A stretch of 64,000 nt of DNA from Mesorhizobium sp. M9A.F.Ca.ET.002.03.1.2 (GCF_003952365.1 NZ_CP034443.1:5635001-5699000); one strand, 5' to 3'; shown: positions 1 through 8,667, counted from the stretch's first letter. The notes: generated by a model from the sequence alone, not told the origin. Program-made: numbers and translations.

Positions 1-1
1 G

Positions 2-262
2 ACCAGGGGCATGTGCGCCGACTGGGCGAAATACGGCCTGCAGATCAATGCGATCGCACCCGGCTATTTCCGCACCGAGATGAACCAGGCGCTGGTCGAC
101 AATCCGGAATTTTCCGCCTGGCTGGAGAAGCGCACGCCGGCCGGGCGCTGGGGCAATGTCGACGAACTGATCGGCGCGGCCGTCTTCCTGGCCTCGGACG
201 CGTCGTCCTTCGTCAATGGCCACACGCTCTATGTCGACGGCGGCCTGACCGCTTCGGTCTAG
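2..262 (+). CDS. SDR family oxidoreductase, C-terminal fragment
   Basis: The reading frame is open from the window edge and stops at 262, so only the last 86 or so residues are visible. They match the end of classical short-chain dehydrogenases: an INAIAPGYF segment after the catalytic region, and a C-terminal SSFVNGHTLYVDGG motif that closes the Rossmann fold. The catalytic Tyr-Lys pair lies outside the window. The gluconate 5-dehydrogenase-like subgroup is the closest impression, but the substrate cannot be told. The gene ends 172 bases before the AraC regulator and is probably the end of a separate operon. Confidence 0.85.
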   Translation, partial: TRGMCADWAKYGLQINAIAPGYFRTEMNQALVDNPEFSAWLEKRTPAGRWGNVDELIGAAVFLASDASSFVNGHTLYVDGGLTASV

Positions 263-434
263 CCATACCGACTTGGAAACATTCACCTTCTTCCTATCGC
301 TCAGTCTGAAAATCAGCCGGCGCGGCCCATGGCGGGCGCCAGGCGTGCGCATGCGCCTTGACGCAGGCCCGGACTGAGCCGCACTATCCCATTGCAGGCG
401 AAGGGAGGCCAGTCGCCTGCGGGAGGATATACCC

Positions 435-1262
435 ATGACGGAAGCGATCAGGCTCTACTGGGGCCGGTTCGGACATGTTTCTGTCCTGAACGTCGCCAGC
501 GACTTCGTCACCCATGCCCATGTCGAGGCGCATATCATCATCTGGCTGGAGGGCACGGCGGGCGAGATGACCATCGGCCGCGAGACGGTGCGGCTTGGAC
601 CCGGCACCGCTGCCGGCATCAATTCCTTCCAGCCGCACAGCCACGCTTTGTCCCGCGACGGCACGCCCGGCCTGTTCCTGGCTTTTTACATCGACCCGGA
701 CTGGGCGCGCCGGCGCCGTGACCTGCCTTCATCCGCGCCGCTGTTTTCAGCGCCGGCGATCACGCTGGAGCCCTGGCTGCACAAGGCGGCGGCCAACCTT
801 CTCGACCATCTCAGCGACAATGAGAGCATCGACGACATCGCCAACTACGAGATCGAACGCTTCATCGACAGCGTGCTCGATGCCGCCGACGCCTCGGCGC
901 CGCAAGTGGCACGCGCCCGTGTTCATACGATGCAGGACTTCCGCGTCCGCAAGGCGATCCAGCTGATGAAGGCCAATGTCTGCGAGCGCATCTGCTTCGA
1001 CGATGTGGCGCGCAGCGTCGGCCTGTCGCGGCCGCATTTCTTCGCGCTGTTCAAGGAACAGACCAACCTCACGCCCAACGTCTACTGGAACACGCTGCGC
1101 ATGGAGGAAGCGGTGCGGCAATTGCAATGGTCGCAAGAGCCGCTGATCTCGGTCGCCTGCAATCTCGGCTTCACCACGCAGGGCAATTTCTCGCGCTTCT
1201 TCCGCGACCATGTCGGCGTCCCGCCGACACTTTACCGCGAGGCGGCGCGGGCCATTTCCTGA
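435..1262 (+). CDS. AraC family transcriptional regulator
   Basis: A 275-residue regulator. The N-terminal half (about 1-150) reads as a cupin-like ligand-binding domain (HAHVEAHIIIWLEG). The last 100 residues hold the two helix-turn-helix motifs typical of AraC/XylS proteins (ICFDDVARSVGLSRPHFFALF, then ISVACNLGFTTQGNFSRFFR). The ATG at 435 follows a strong GGGAGGA Shine-Dalgarno. It lies directly upstream of the molybdenum hydroxylase operon on the same strand, and repeats spaced like AraC sites occur in the gap, so it probably controls that operon. The inducer is unknown. Confidence 0.92.
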   Translation: MTEAIRLYWGRFGHVSVLNVASDFVTHAHVEAHIIIWLEGTAGEMTIGRETVRLGPGTAAGINSFQPHSHALSRDGTPGLFLAFYIDPDWARRRRDLPSSAPLFSAPAITLEPWLHKAAANLLDHLSDNESIDDIANYEIERFIDSVLDAADASAPQVARARVHTMQDFRVRKAIQLMKANVCERICFDDVARSVGLSRPHFFALFKEQTNLTPNVYWNTLRMEEAVRQLQWSQEPLISVACNLGFTTQGNFSRFFRDHVGVPPTLYREAARAIS

Positions 1263-1276
1263 GCCGCCGCCAGCCT

Positions 1277-1360
1277 TTTCAGCCTGCCTATTTTCAGACT
1301 GCCATTTCAGACTGCGCACGTTTTTCAGACTCATTGATAGGCGTTCAAGACGCATTGATA
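1277..1360. promoter_or_regulatory. Direct-repeat array, candidate AraC-regulated promoter
   Basis: Four copies of TTTCAGNCTG/C lie at 1277-1286, 1292-1301, 1305-1314 and 1323-1332. They are followed by two copies of CATTGATA at 1332-1339 and 1353-1360, 21 bases (two helical turns) apart. Direct repeats on one face of the helix are the usual binding pattern of AraC proteins, and the array sits between the regulator and the operon it would control. Binding by this regulator is inferred. Confidence 0.5.
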
Positions 1361-1421
1361 AGCACGGCCGGGCTTGCCGCCCTAGCCTTCTGAGGTGCTA
1401 ACTCGCAAGGGAGCGTTTCAT

Positions 1422-1865
1422 ATGGCGAAAGTCACCATCTCCAGCGTCATCGACGCACCGGTTGAAAAGGTCTGGGCGCGCATACGCGACTTCAACGGTC
1501 TGCCGAGCTGGCATCCGCGCATGGTCGAGAGCCATATCGAAGACGGAAAGGATGCCGGCACGATTGGCTGCGTGCGCAACTTCCAGCTCGCCAGCGGCGC
1601 CCGCCTCCGTGAAAAACTGCTCGACTTCTCCGACGAGAACTTTCTCGTCAGCTACTCCATCCTGGAAACGCCGCAGCCGCTCACCGATCACAAGGCGACG
1701 CTGCAGTTGCGCCGGGTGACCGATGGCGACCGCACCTATGCCGAATGGACCGCCAGCTTCGACGCGCCCCCGGAAGAAGCCGACAAATTGGCCGAAGGCA
1801 TGGGTGCCAACGTCTTCCAAGGCGGTTTCAACGCTTTGAAAAGTCATTTCGCTGGCCAAAGTTGA
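1422..1865 (+). CDS. SRPBCC family protein, CoxG-like
   Basis: A 147-residue START/Bet v 1-type protein (SRPBCC fold) opening with VTISSVIDAPVEKVWARI, the usual first strand and helix of the family. The start at 1422 is preferred over an in-frame codon at 1395 because GGGAG lies 7-11 bases upstream. CoxG-like SRPBCC proteins are regular members of molybdenum hydroxylase clusters, where CoxG is thought to help anchor the enzyme to the membrane. Here it is the first gene of such an operon. A ligand-binding or assembly role is inferred; no catalytic residues are recognisable. Confidence 0.85.
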   Translation: MAKVTISSVIDAPVEKVWARIRDFNGLPSWHPRMVESHIEDGKDAGTIGCVRNFQLASGARLREKLLDFSDENFLVSYSILETPQPLTDHKATLQLRRVTDGDRTYAEWTASFDAPPEEADKLAEGMGANVFQGGFNALKSHFAGQS

Positions 1866-1881
1866 GCAAAGGGAGCGTTCC

Positions 1882-2676
1882 ATGGCGCTTGCACTGCAGA
1901 CTTTTTCGACGGTGAAGGACGCGAATGCGGCGCTAAGAGCCGCCGGCACCCGCTATCTCGGCGGCGGCACGCTGGTCGTTCGCGCCGCCAATGAAGGCGA
2001 CGTGTCGCTCTCCAGCTTCGTGCGCTCGACCGAACCGTCCCTGTCGGCCATCACCGTTTCCAGCGGCAAGGTCAGCATCGGCGCTTCGGTGACGATGGCG
2101 GCGATCGCCCGTCACCCGGGTCTCGCTGCACTTAGCGGGGCGGCGCGCGCCGTCGGCGGCCCGGCGATACGCAACATGGCGACCGTCGGCGGCAATCTAT
2201 TCGCACCGGCGCCCTATGGCGACTTCACCGTCGCGCTGCTGGCGTTGGATGCCACCGTCAGCAGCGATAATGGTGACCTGCCGATCGAAGCCTTCCTGGC
2301 AACACGCGAAAGCAACCAAGCCATTGTCACAGCAGTCCGGTTTGAGCTTCGGACGGAAGGCGTCTTTCGCTTCCTGAAAGTGTCGCGGGTCAAGCCGAAG
2401 GGCGTCTCGGTGCTGAGCATCGCCGCCGTGCTGGAACAGGCGCCGGACGGGACCGTGTCTTCTTCGCGGATCGCGCTTGGCTGCATGGCCGACCGCCCGA
2501 TGCGCGCCAAGGCGGCGGAGAAGGCATTGGTAGGCCGGACGCTGACCAGCGACGGCATCGCGCCGGCGCTGACTGTGGCGAGCGATGACACTTCGCCCGC
2601 CACTGATCCGATCGCCAGTGCCTGGTATCGCACGCAAGTCCTGCCGGTCCATCTCGGCCGGCTGCTGCTCGCCTGA
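1882..2676 (+). CDS. Xanthine dehydrogenase family FAD-binding subunit (CoxM-like)
   Basis: A 264-residue flavoprotein subunit of a molybdenum hydroxylase. It shows the N-terminal FAD-binding segment (RYLGGGTLVVRAANEG) and the conserved IRNMATVGGNLF motif near residues 95-106 that contacts the flavin. A CO-dehydrogenase flavoprotein C-terminal domain follows. Length is normal for CoxM-type proteins (260-290). It passes electrons from the 2Fe-2S subunit to the acceptor. It lies 16 bases after the SRPBCC gene, with a GGGAG ribosome site at the ATG. Confidence 0.9.
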   Translation: MALALQTFSTVKDANAALRAAGTRYLGGGTLVVRAANEGDVSLSSFVRSTEPSLSAITVSSGKVSIGASVTMAAIARHPGLAALSGAARAVGGPAIRNMATVGGNLFAPAPYGDFTVALLALDATVSSDNGDLPIEAFLATRESNQAIVTAVRFELRTEGVFRFLKVSRVKPKGVSVLSIAAVLEQAPDGTVSSSRIALGCMADRPMRAKAAEKALVGRTLTSDGIAPALTVASDDTSPATDPIASAWYRTQVLPVHLGRLLLA

Positions 2677-2731
2677 AACATCCATTGGGAGGCGCGCGCT
2701 TGCCCCACGAGCAGGCGCGCAAGGAGGAAAC

Positions 2732-3214
2732 ATGGCAAAGGTCCCGGTCCAGTTCACGCTCAACGGCGCGGAGAAGGCCGAATTCATCGACAGCGGCACG
2801 ACGCTGCTCAACGCACTGCGCGACAAGATCGGCGACACCTCGCCGAAGGGCGGCTGTCACCAGGGGACATGCGGCGCCTGCTCGGTCATCATCGACGGCG
2901 AGCTCCGGCTTTCCTGCCTGACGCTGGCCGAAACCTGCAACGGTGCGGCAATCATCACGACATCGGGGCTTTCGGAGGGCGGCGTGCTGCATCCTTTGCA
3001 GCGCGCCTTCCTCGACGCCTTCGCCACCCAGTGCGGCTTCTGCACGCCGGGCATGATCATGGCTGCCAAGGTTCTGCTCGACCACACGCCGAACCCCAGC
3101 CGCGACGAGGTGGTCGAGGCGCTGTCGGGCAATATCTGCCGCTGCACCGGTTACGAGCCGATCATCCAGGCTGTGCTGACCGCCGCGCGATCCAATTCGC
3201 AGAATGCTGCTTGA
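2732..3214 (+). CDS. Xanthine dehydrogenase family 2Fe-2S subunit (CoxS-like)
   Basis: A 160-residue iron-sulfur subunit. The plant-type cluster is bound by the cysteines of GGCHQGTCGACS and SCLTLAETC. The second cluster is bound by CGFCTPGM and NICRCTGY in the helical C-terminal domain. The ATG at 2732 follows AAGGAGGAAAC and gives the usual length for this family, whereas an in-frame start at 2585 would overlap the FAD subunit. It transfers electrons from the molybdenum site to the FAD subunit. Confidence 0.94.
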   Translation: MAKVPVQFTLNGAEKAEFIDSGTTLLNALRDKIGDTSPKGGCHQGTCGACSVIIDGELRLSCLTLAETCNGAAIITTSGLSEGGVLHPLQRAFLDAFATQCGFCTPGMIMAAKVLLDHTPNPSRDEVVEALSGNICRCTGYEPIIQAVLTAARSNSQNAA

Positions 3215-3226
3215 GGAGGTCGGGAA

Positions 3227-4594
3227 ATGGAGCTCCGCAAGAACTACTTCGCCGACCAGCGCAAGGACGATCTGCACGAGATCGGCCAGCCGCGGCCGCG
3301 CTCCGATTCACCCGGCCATGTCACCGGCAAGACCGCCTATTTCGCCGACCGCAACTTTCCCGGCATGCTGCATCTGAAGATGGTGCGCAGTCCGCATCAT
3401 CACGCCCGCATCCGCAGCATCGACACTTCCGAGGCGGAAAAGCATCCGGGCGTCGTCAAGGTGCTGACGGCCAAGGACGTGCCGCACAATGTCTACACCA
3501 TCCTCATCCTGATCCAGATCGGGCCGGAGGACGAGACGGTGCTGGCCGACGGCAAGGTGCGCTGGAAGGGCGAGGCCGTGGTGGCGGTGCTGGCCGAGAC
3601 CGAGCGTGCAGCACAAGAGGCCGCCGCCAAGGTCAAGGTCGACTACGAGGTGCTGCCGGCCGTCTTCGACATGGAGGAAGCGCTGAAGCCCGGCGCGCCG
3701 CTGGTCAACGAATATCACGGCCAGAACTATTACCTCTATGACAGCGGCGAATGCCGCAAGGTGCGCTTCGGCGATGTCGAGGCGGGCTTCGCAGGTGCCG
3801 ACCACGTGCTCGAGCAGACCTACCAGTCTTCGCCGATCGAGCACGCGCCGACCGAGACGACCGGCTGCATCGTCGCGCCCGAGGGCAACGACCGCTTCAC
3901 CTGCTACACCAACACGCAGGCAATGTTCTTCACCCTCGACAATGCCTCGATCATCCTGCAGATGCCCGGCAACAAGCTGCATTTCGTCGGCGGCACCGTC
4001 GGCGGCGGCTTCGGCGGCAAGGTCGACGTCATCGTCGAGCCGATCGCCATCCTCGGCGCCAAGCTGACCGGCCGTCCGGTCTCCTTCATCTACAGCCGCG
4101 AGGAAGAGATGCAGATCTCCTCGCCGCGCGCCGCCGAAAAGGTCGTCATCAAGGACGGCGTCATGAACGACGGCCGCATCGTCGCCCGCAAGGTCACCGG
4201 CTACACCGACGCCGGCGCCTATTCGCGCCACTCGCCCTATGGCGCGCAGAAGGGCGCCGGCCACTATCCCGGCCCTTACACGATCCCGAATGTTTGGATC
4301 GACACCTATTGCGTCTACACCAACCGCACGCCCTCCTCCGCCATGCGCGGCTTCGGCGTCACCATCGGCGATTTCGCGCTGGAGGTGCAGATGGACAAGC
4401 TCGCCCGGCTGATCGGCATGGACCCGCTCGAATTCCGCTTCATCAACGCGTATCGCGACGGCGATATGAAGGCGCATCGCCAGCCGACGGAGGGGGCGGC
4501 GCTGATCGAGTGCATGCAGGAAGCCTCGCGCGCCGCCAACTGGCCGGTGGCGGAGAAGTACCTCTCCATGTCGTCCTACCCGAAGGGAGCTTGA
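3227..4594 (+). CDS. Xanthine dehydrogenase family molybdopterin-binding subunit, N-terminal part
   Basis: 455 residues corresponding to the first 58% of a normal 770-800 residue molybdenum hydroxylase large subunit. It has the a/b hammerhead domain (about 20-135) and the first molybdopterin-binding half (VGGGFGGKVD near 260). The active-site loop reads SSAMRGFG, which is the xanthine/purine-hydroxylase type. It is not the AYXCSFR loop of CO dehydrogenase. The chain ends in MSSYPKGA and the rest is encoded by the next gene, one base downstream in another frame. GGAGG lies before the ATG at 3227. The substrate is unknown; a purine or N-heteroaromatic is likely. Confidence 0.88.
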   Translation: MELRKNYFADQRKDDLHEIGQPRPRSDSPGHVTGKTAYFADRNFPGMLHLKMVRSPHHHARIRSIDTSEAEKHPGVVKVLTAKDVPHNVYTILILIQIGPEDETVLADGKVRWKGEAVVAVLAETERAAQEAAAKVKVDYEVLPAVFDMEEALKPGAPLVNEYHGQNYYLYDSGECRKVRFGDVEAGFAGADHVLEQTYQSSPIEHAPTETTGCIVAPEGNDRFTCYTNTQAMFFTLDNASIILQMPGNKLHFVGGTVGGGFGGKVDVIVEPIAILGAKLTGRPVSFIYSREEEMQISSPRAAEKVVIKDGVMNDGRIVARKVTGYTDAGAYSRHSPYGAQKGAGHYPGPYTIPNVWIDTYCVYTNRTPSSAMRGFGVTIGDFALEVQMDKLARLIGMDPLEFRFINAYRDGDMKAHRQPTEGAALIECMQEASRAANWPVAEKYLSMSSYPKGA

Positions 4595-4595
4595 G

Positions 4596-5606
4596 ATGGC
4601 GATCAGGCGCGGACGCGGCGTCGCCGCGATCAACTATCCGACCGGGATGAACCTCGGCGGCGACCCGACCCAGGCGCTGGTGCATTCGACGCCGACCGGC
4701 AACTTCATGGTGACGCTCTCCAGCGTCGATCTCGGCCAAGGGATGAAGCAGATCATGGCGCAGATCTGCGCCGAGACGATCGGCGTGCCGACCGACCGCG
4801 TCGTCGTCGACACCGCCGACACCGACACCGGCCCGCACTGCATGGGCACCTTCGCCTCGCGCGGCACGCACCGCGCCGGCAACGCCGTCATCCAGGCGGC
4901 CAGGGAAGCCCGCCAGGTGATGCTGGAAGTGGCGGCCGAGGAATTGGAGGTCAACGCCTCGGACCTCGAGACCGACGGCGAGGGCAACATCCTGGTCAAG
5001 GGCGCGCCGCAGAAGTCGATCTCGATCTTCGATGTCGCGCTGTCGGCGCATTTCAAGCGCGGCCGCTCGATTTCCGGCCGCGGCATGTTCCTCATCCCCC
5101 GCTCCTATCCGGAGAAGGAGACAGGCGCGATGAAGCCGTCGACCTGCTATGCCCATGCCTGCACCGTGGCCGAGGTCGAGGTCGACGACGAGACCGGCGA
5201 AGTCACCGTGCTCACCGTCAAGAACGTCTTTGAGATCGGCCGGGCGCTGAACCCGAAAATGGTCGAGCAGCAGCTCGTCGGCGGCTCATGGATGGGCATC
5301 AGCCATGCGCTCTACGAGACAACCGAACCCTACTATCCCAACCGCGACCATGGTGGCACCGACTTCAACCAATATCTGATGCCGGGACCGGGCGATCTCG
5401 CGCAAACCGAGATCATCGTGCTGGAGCGGCCGTCGGCCGACGGACCCTATGGCGCCAAGGGGCCGGGCGAAATGTGCGCCAACCCGCAGATCCCCGCGGT
5501 CGCCAACGCCGTTTTCGACGCGGTCGGCGTGCGCATCGACACGCTGCCGATCACGCCGGAGCGCATCCTGCGGGCGCTGAAAACGCAGGCCGACGCGCCG
5601 AACTGA
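4596..5606 (+). CDS. Xanthine dehydrogenase family molybdopterin-binding subunit, C-terminal part
   Basis: 336 residues that continue the large subunit: the second molybdopterin-binding half (VDLGQGMKQIMAQICAE) and the conserved C-terminal GAKGPGEM stretch with the catalytic glutamate of the family. The ATG at 4596 starts one base after the preceding stop. AAGGGAG at 4583-4589 is a good ribosome site, which favours a genuine two-gene large subunit over a sequencing or mutational frameshift. The two halves together make 791 residues, the usual total. Both halves must associate to form the molybdenum site. Confidence 0.86.
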   Translation: MAIRRGRGVAAINYPTGMNLGGDPTQALVHSTPTGNFMVTLSSVDLGQGMKQIMAQICAETIGVPTDRVVVDTADTDTGPHCMGTFASRGTHRAGNAVIQAAREARQVMLEVAAEELEVNASDLETDGEGNILVKGAPQKSISIFDVALSAHFKRGRSISGRGMFLIPRSYPEKETGAMKPSTCYAHACTVAEVEVDDETGEVTVLTVKNVFEIGRALNPKMVEQQLVGGSWMGISHALYETTEPYYPNRDHGGTDFNQYLMPGPGDLAQTEIIVLERPSADGPYGAKGPGEMCANPQIPAVANAVFDAVGVRIDTLPITPERILRALKTQADAPN

Positions 5607-6512
5607 GTGTTGGAAATGCCAAAGAGAAGCGCCCGGACTACAAGCGCCGAGACTGTCGCAATCTCGCCGGAAGCGGTGGCGTCGCGCCTCGCCGCCTCGC
5701 GCTATCTGGCCGATGAAAGCCTGGCGACCGCCATCTTCCTGGCGATACGGCTGGGCAAGCCGCTGCTGCTCGAAGGCGCGCCGGGCGTCGGCAAGACGGA
5801 GGCGGCAAAAGCGATCGCCGAAGTGCTCGGGCGCGATCTCGTGCGGCTGCAATGCTATGAAGGCATCGATGCCGCGCATGCGCTTTACGAATGGAACTAC
5901 CAGCGCCAGTTGCTCGCCATCCGCCATGCCGGCGAACACGAGATCGACATCTATGACGATCGGTTCCTGATTGCGCGGCCGCTGCTGCAGGTGCTGAAGG
6001 CGCCGGAAAAGCGCGTGCTGCTGGTCGACGAGATCGACCGTTCGGATCATGAGTTCGAAGCGCTGCTGTTGGAGTTCCTCTCCGATTTCCAGATCAGCAT
6101 TCCCGAACGCGGCACCATTCGCGCCACGGCGCAGCCGATCGTCATCCTGACCTCGAACCGCACCCGCGAGCTGGCGGAGGCACTGCGGCGGCGCTGCGTC
6201 TACCACTGGATCACCTATCCCGACGCCGAGCGCGAGGCCGCCATCATCATGCTGCGCGCCGGCGACGTGGCGCAAGCCACTGCGCGCGCAGTGGCTTGCG
6301 CCGTGCACGACATCCGCGCCCGTCCGCTGGCCAAGCCGCCCGGCATCGCCGAAGCGGTCGAATGGGCGAACGCCGCGACAATCCTCGAGAAAGGCGGCAG
6401 CCCGTGGCCAGAGGCCTTCCGCCGCGCCATCGGCGTGCTGATCAAGGACGAGGAGGACCTGTCCTATCTCGCGCCCGAGCTTGGCCGGATCGTCGAGGAG
6501 GCATTGGCGTGA
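5607..6512 (+). CDS. MoxR family AAA ATPase, CoxD-like
   Basis: A 301-residue AAA+ ATPase with Walker A GAPGVGKT (57-64), Walker B LLVDEID (139-145) and a sensor segment ILTSNRTRELAEALRRRC with the arginines expected of MoxR proteins. CoxD-type MoxR ATPases act as chaperones in maturing the metal centre of molybdenum hydroxylases, together with a VWA partner encoded next door. The start is GTG 5607, directly after the previous stop, or ATG 5616. A 34-base perfect palindrome lies inside the gene at 6269-6302. Confidence 0.9.
   Translation: MLEMPKRSARTTSAETVAISPEAVASRLAASRYLADESLATAIFLAIRLGKPLLLEGAPGVGKTEAAKAIAEVLGRDLVRLQCYEGIDAAHALYEWNYQRQLLAIRHAGEHEIDIYDDRFLIARPLLQVLKAPEKRVLLVDEIDRSDHEFEALLLEFLSDFQISIPERGTIRATAQPIVILTSNRTRELAEALRRRCVYHWITYPDAEREAAIIMLRAGDVAQATARAVACAVHDIRARPLAKPPGIAEAVEWANAATILEKGGSPWPEAFRRAIGVLIKDEEDLSYLAPELGRIVEEALA
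6269..6302. repeat. 34-base perfect palindrome inside the MoxR gene
   Basis: The 17 bases from 6269 (GGCGCAAGCCACTGCGC) are followed at once by their exact reverse complement, with no loop. The palindrome is in frame and encodes about eleven residues of the alpha-helical region after the sensor motif. It may be the relic of a small palindromic element or a regulatory hairpin in the operon mRNA. No other copy was noticed in the window. Confidence 0.8.
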
Positions 6513-7639
6513 GCGCAACGCTGCCTCGGGCGGCTGCGCCCTTGCTCGGTTTCGGGCGGCGGCTGCGCCGCTTCGGTTTTCCGATCGCGCCCGAGCAGGT
6601 GTCGGGCTTCATGCAGGCGGTGACGCTGCTTGGCCCCCGCTCGATGAATGATATCCACGAGGCCGCCCTTGCCACGCTGGCACCGCCGCCCGATCGCCGC
6701 GACGAATTCGAAGCGCATTTCCAAAGCTATTTCTACGGCAGCACCGCAGCCGTGGTCGAAGGCGAGGCCGACGAGGAAACCCGCATCAAGGACGACGGCG
6801 GCGCGAGCGAAGAAGAAACCCAGGTGGCCCGCCAGGAGGAGGGCGGCGAACTGGCGTCCGGCGCCGAACAGTTGAGCACCCGCGCCTTTCAGCGCGACGG
6901 CGACGGGCTTGCCGCCTTCCGCCGCAAGCTTTCCGCCGCCCTGCCCGCCCGGCGCTCCTTCCGCGCCGTGCGCACGCACGCACGCGGCAAGCTCGATCTG
7001 CGCCGGTCGCTAAGGGAAATCGTCAGTGCCGACGGCGATGTCCCCTCGCCGCTGCTGCGCCGCAGGCAGATCGTCCCGCGCAAGCTGCTGATGTTGATCG
7101 ACGTGTCGGGCTCGATGAAGCTGCACACGTCGGACTATCTCAAGCTGGCGCATGCGGCGGTGCAAGGCGCGGACCGGGCGGAGATATTCACCTTCGGGAC
7201 GCGGCTGACCCGTATCACCCCGGCGCTGCGCATTCGCGACCGCGACCAGGCGCTGGCTCGCGTGGCAGCACTAGTCGACGACTGGGATGGCGGCACCCGC
7301 ATGGGGCCGACGCTGCTCGCCTTCCTGTCGGTGCCGCGCTTTTCCGCTTTCGCGCGTGGTGCGGCGGTCGTCATCCTGTCCGATGCGCTGGAGCGCGGCG
7401 ACCATGCCGAGCTGGAAATGGCGATGCGCCGGCTGAGCGCCCGCGCCTTCCGGCTTTCGCTGGCGACGCCGCTGGCCGGAGATCCGCGCTTCCAGCCGGC
7501 GACAGCAGCGCTTCGCGCCATCCTGCCGGTACTCGACGATCTCGTCGATGGTTCCTCGATCTCGGGTCTCACCGATTTCATCCTGTCGCTTGCCCGCCCC
7601 GCTCCGACGGCCGCGGCAATCTGGAAAAGGGTTTCATGA
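6509..7639 (+). CDS. VWA domain protein, CoxE-like
   Basis: A 376-residue protein with a von Willebrand A domain in its C-terminal half. The metal-ion site is complete: DVSGSMK (DxSxS), the threonine of DGGTRMGPT and the aspartate of LSDALERGD. The N-terminal half is acidic and variable, as in CoxE proteins. The start is taken as GTG 6509, which overlaps the ATPase stop by four bases (GTGA), indicating coupled translation. MoxR/VWA pairs work together in inserting or activating metal cofactors; here the client would be the split molybdenum hydroxylase. Confidence 0.88.
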   Translation: MSATLPRAAAPLLGFGRRLRRFGFPIAPEQVSGFMQAVTLLGPRSMNDIHEAALATLAPPPDRRDEFEAHFQSYFYGSTAAVVEGEADEETRIKDDGGASEEETQVARQEEGGELASGAEQLSTRAFQRDGDGLAAFRRKLSAALPARRSFRAVRTHARGKLDLRRSLREIVSADGDVPSPLLRRRQIVPRKLLMLIDVSGSMKLHTSDYLKLAHAAVQGADRAEIFTFGTRLTRITPALRIRDRDQALARVAALVDDWDGGTRMGPTLLAFLSVPRFSAFARGAAVVILSDALERGDHAELEMAMRRLSARAFRLSLATPLAGDPRFQPATAALRAILPVLDDLVDGSSISGLTDFILSLARPAPTAAAIWKRVS

Positions 7640-8526
7640 TGCAAAAGGCGATCGACGCGCATTTCCACATCTGGCGCCAAAACGATCAGCCCTGGCTGCG
7701 CGGGCCGATGGTGCCGCGCATCTTCGGCCCCTACGAGCCGATCCGCCGCGACTATCCGATCGAGGAATTCCTGGCCGACCAGAAGGGCTCCGGCGTCGAG
7801 AAGGCGGTCTACGTCCAGACCAACTGGGCCAAGGAGGATTTCGAGACCGAGGTCGCCTTCCTGCAGAAGACAGCCGATGAGACCGGCTGGCCGCACGCCA
7901 TCGTCGGCTACGCCGACATGACAGTGGACGATGTCAGGCCCCAGATCGACCGGCTCAAAGAATACCCATTGCTGCGCGGCGTGCGCATGCAGCTGCACTG
8001 GCACGAAACGCCGGCCTTCCGCTTCGCCACAGCAGCGGATCAGGTGATCGACCCGAAGGTGCGGGCCAATGTGGCGCGGCTGAAGGACTATGGCCTGTCT
8101 TTCGACCTGCAGCTTTTCCCGGCCCAGATGATGGACGGGCTGACGCTGGTCCGCGAGAATCCGGAGACCAATTTCATCCTCACCCATGCCGGCATGCTGA
8201 CCGACATGTCGGAGGAAACCACGGAAGCCTGGAAGGCCGGCCTGCGCACCCTTTCGGCGGCGCCCAATCTCTATGCCAAGCTCTCCGGCCTCGGCACCTT
8301 CGTTCACCGCAACGACCCGGCTCTGATCGGCTATATCGTCGACAACGCGATCGACATCCTCGGCAGCGGCCACCTGATGTTCGGCTCGAACTTCCCGATC
8401 GAAAAACTGTGGACCGGCCATGCCGAGCTGATCAAGGCGCACCGCGAGGCGGTGGCCAAGCACGGCGCGGCGGCCGAAGCGGATATTTTCTGGAGCACTG
8501 CCGAGCGGGTTTACAGGCCGGTGTGA
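7636..8526 (+). CDS. Amidohydrolase family 2 protein
   Basis: A 296-residue TIM-barrel metal hydrolase of the amidohydrolase-2 group (2-pyrone-4,6-dicarboxylate lactonase / L-rhamnono-lactonase type). It shows the N-terminal DAHFHIW metal motif, later barrel histidines (LHWHE, LTHAGM) and the C-terminal MFGSNFPIEKLW segment with the catalytic aspartate position occupied by Asn. It overlaps the VWA gene by four bases and closes the molybdenum hydroxylase operon. It may hydrolyse the ring-hydroxylated product of that enzyme, which is an inference from position only. Confidence 0.85.
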   Translation: MMQKAIDAHFHIWRQNDQPWLRGPMVPRIFGPYEPIRRDYPIEEFLADQKGSGVEKAVYVQTNWAKEDFETEVAFLQKTADETGWPHAIVGYADMTVDDVRPQIDRLKEYPLLRGVRMQLHWHETPAFRFATAADQVIDPKVRANVARLKDYGLSFDLQLFPAQMMDGLTLVRENPETNFILTHAGMLTDMSEETTEAWKAGLRTLSAAPNLYAKLSGLGTFVHRNDPALIGYIVDNAIDILGSGHLMFGSNFPIEKLWTGHAELIKAHREAVAKHGAAAEADIFWSTAERVYRPV

Positions 8527-8667
8527 GAGTACGCGCCTTTCCTTCTCCCTCCACCTCGAACGTTTGATTCTTCGTGCGAGGAAACGTGGCTAATGCACGG
8601 CCGCGTATATTGTTTTTTGTCCTCGCCTCCGCCGACACAGGGCGGACAACGCCGCCGATTTTCGATT

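Noticed and set aside
3308..4633. Long antisense open frame (about 440 codons) under the molybdenum hydroxylase gene
   Set aside because: It lies exactly opposite a clear enzyme gene, has no ribosome site, and its His/Arg/Val-rich composition is typical of high-GC shadow frames.
3227..5606. CO dehydrogenase (CoxMSL) assignment of the molybdenum hydroxylase
   Set aside because: The active-site loop is SSAMRGFG, not the AYXCSFR of form I CO dehydrogenase; only the accessory genes are cox-like.
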